Shown here piece after piece: positions 24,563 through 24,868 of a DNA stretch of 24,868 nt. Source of the DNA: an uncultured Acetatifactor sp. Its GTDB lineage: Bacteria; Bacillota; Clostridia; Lachnospirales; Lachnospiraceae. The first letter of the stretch is position 1. Every line of letters starts with the position of its first letter. A model generated the notes under the pieces. The model saw nothing but the letters and a program-made list of their open reading frames with translations. It was not told where the DNA came from and did no database searches. The stretch is taken from NCBI GenBank assembly GCA_910586515.1, contig CAJUGL010000050.1:1-24868 (forward strand), in the 5' to 3' direction. A program made the position numbers and the translations under genes.

Positions 24563-24868
24563 TCAATCCAACGATTTTTTCTCTGTTATTTTCCAATACC
24601 CGCTTTTCGGAGAACCACAACGAATCAATATTCCGCGCTCTTTCAGCTTTTTGATATTTACTTCCACATTTCTGCCTGATACGCCAACCTGCTGTGCCAG
24701 TTTTGCGGCGGAAAGTTTTGCATCCACAGACAAAAGCTCCAAAATCTTCCTTTGTGTCTCATTGAAATCTTCTCCGATGTTTCTCCGATGTTTCTCTGAT
24801 GCTTCTCCGATTCTTCTCCGATGCTTCTCCGATGCTTCTCCGATGCTTCTCCGATGCTTCTCCGATGC
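24563..24868 (-). CDS. C-terminal end of an AlbA_2 / RecG-like ATP-binding protein with winged helix (partial)
   Basis: The last 101 residues of a gene that enters from beyond the window edge. Three 11-residue repeats (ASEKHRRSIGE, with R or N variants) are followed by DFNETQRKILELLSVDAKLS, AAKLAQQVGVSGRNVEVNIK and KLKERGILIRCGSPKSGYWK: a winged helix-turn-helix as found at the end of 'ATP-dependent DNA helicase RecG-like' / Schlafen AlbA_2 domain proteins, which commonly have such repeats before the helix-turn-helix. These proteins occur as accessory genes between pglX and pglZ in some BREX loci. The stop is nine bases before pglZ, so they are cotranscribed. The repeats are 11 bp in DNA, so gain or loss shifts the frame (see the repeat entry). 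Confidence 0.8.
   Translation of the reverse strand, partial: ASEKHRRSIGEASEKHRRRIGEASEKHRRNIGEDFNETQRKILELLSVDAKLSAAKLAQQVGVSGRNVEVNIKKLKERGILIRCGSPKSGYWKITEKKSLD
24770..24868 (-). repeat. Nine tandem 11-bp repeats inside a coding sequence
   Basis: Unit (plus strand) TTCTCCGATGC. The five units 24814-24868 are identical; 24803-24813, 24792-24802, 24781-24791 and 24770-24780 differ by one or two bases. The array continues past the window edge. It encodes the 11-residue repeats of the AlbA_2-like protein. Confidence 0.95.

Noticed and set aside
24770..24868. CRISPR-like array
   Set aside because: Units are 11 bp with no spacers and are in frame with a protein; a tandem repeat, not CRISPR.

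Overview
The window looks like a chromosomal piece of a spore-forming gut Clostridia, most likely Lachnospiraceae. The reasons are SpoVT, an isoleucyl-tRNA synthetase of the long clostridial type behind an Ile T-box, an Rpn/PD-(D/E)XK 'transposase', ISL3 remains, roughly balanced base composition and strong AGGAGG ribosome sites. All calls come from reading the sequence; no database search was run.

Region 1 (1 to about 10.3 kb) is a graveyard of mobile DNA, nearly all on the minus strand. It starts with part of a Tn1549-like integrative conjugative element: a DUF3991/TOPRIM protein, a flavin reductase, small accessory genes and a PAPS-reductase-like gene. Several of these are broken. A DUF4314 gene has a one-base frameshift, a second accessory gene has a frameshift, and a deletion has fused the middle of the element's large helicase in frame to the PAPS-reductase domain, destroying the P-loop of the latter. 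The fragment ends exactly at a 10-bp sequence that recurs inverted 2 kb further on. Beyond it lie an Rpn nuclease gene, a possible replication-initiator-like gene, an internally deleted helicase, a truncated ISL3 transposase, and the surviving 3' part of a plus-strand gene apparently cut by the insertion.

Region 2 (10.4 to 21.5 kb) is ordinary chromosome with one highlight. ileS is preceded by a complete T-box riboswitch with an ATC specifier and its own promoter. Divergent from it is an unannotated non-coding RNA with its own promoter and terminator. This has the features of a bacterial Y RNA (YrlA type): a closing stem of 11 bp and an internal, circularly permuted tRNA-like domain. Directly downstream is the gene for its expected partner, a Ro60/Rsr TROVE-vWA protein. 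Then come a FliD-like protein built from two internal repeats, a PHP-domain metal-dependent phosphoesterase, a densely inverted-repeat intergenic element, a small membrane protein, nicotinate phosphoribosyltransferase and SpoVT.

Region 3 (21.6 to 24.9 kb) is the 3' end of a BREX type 1 phage-defence operon: pglZ and a 92-residue unknown, ending at a strong terminator. No brxL lies between pglZ and spoVT. Upstream of pglZ is the C-terminal winged helix of an AlbA_2/RecG-like protein. Its coding sequence contains nine tandem 11-bp repeats running off the window; 11 is not a multiple of three, so this is a candidate phase-variation switch in the defence operon.
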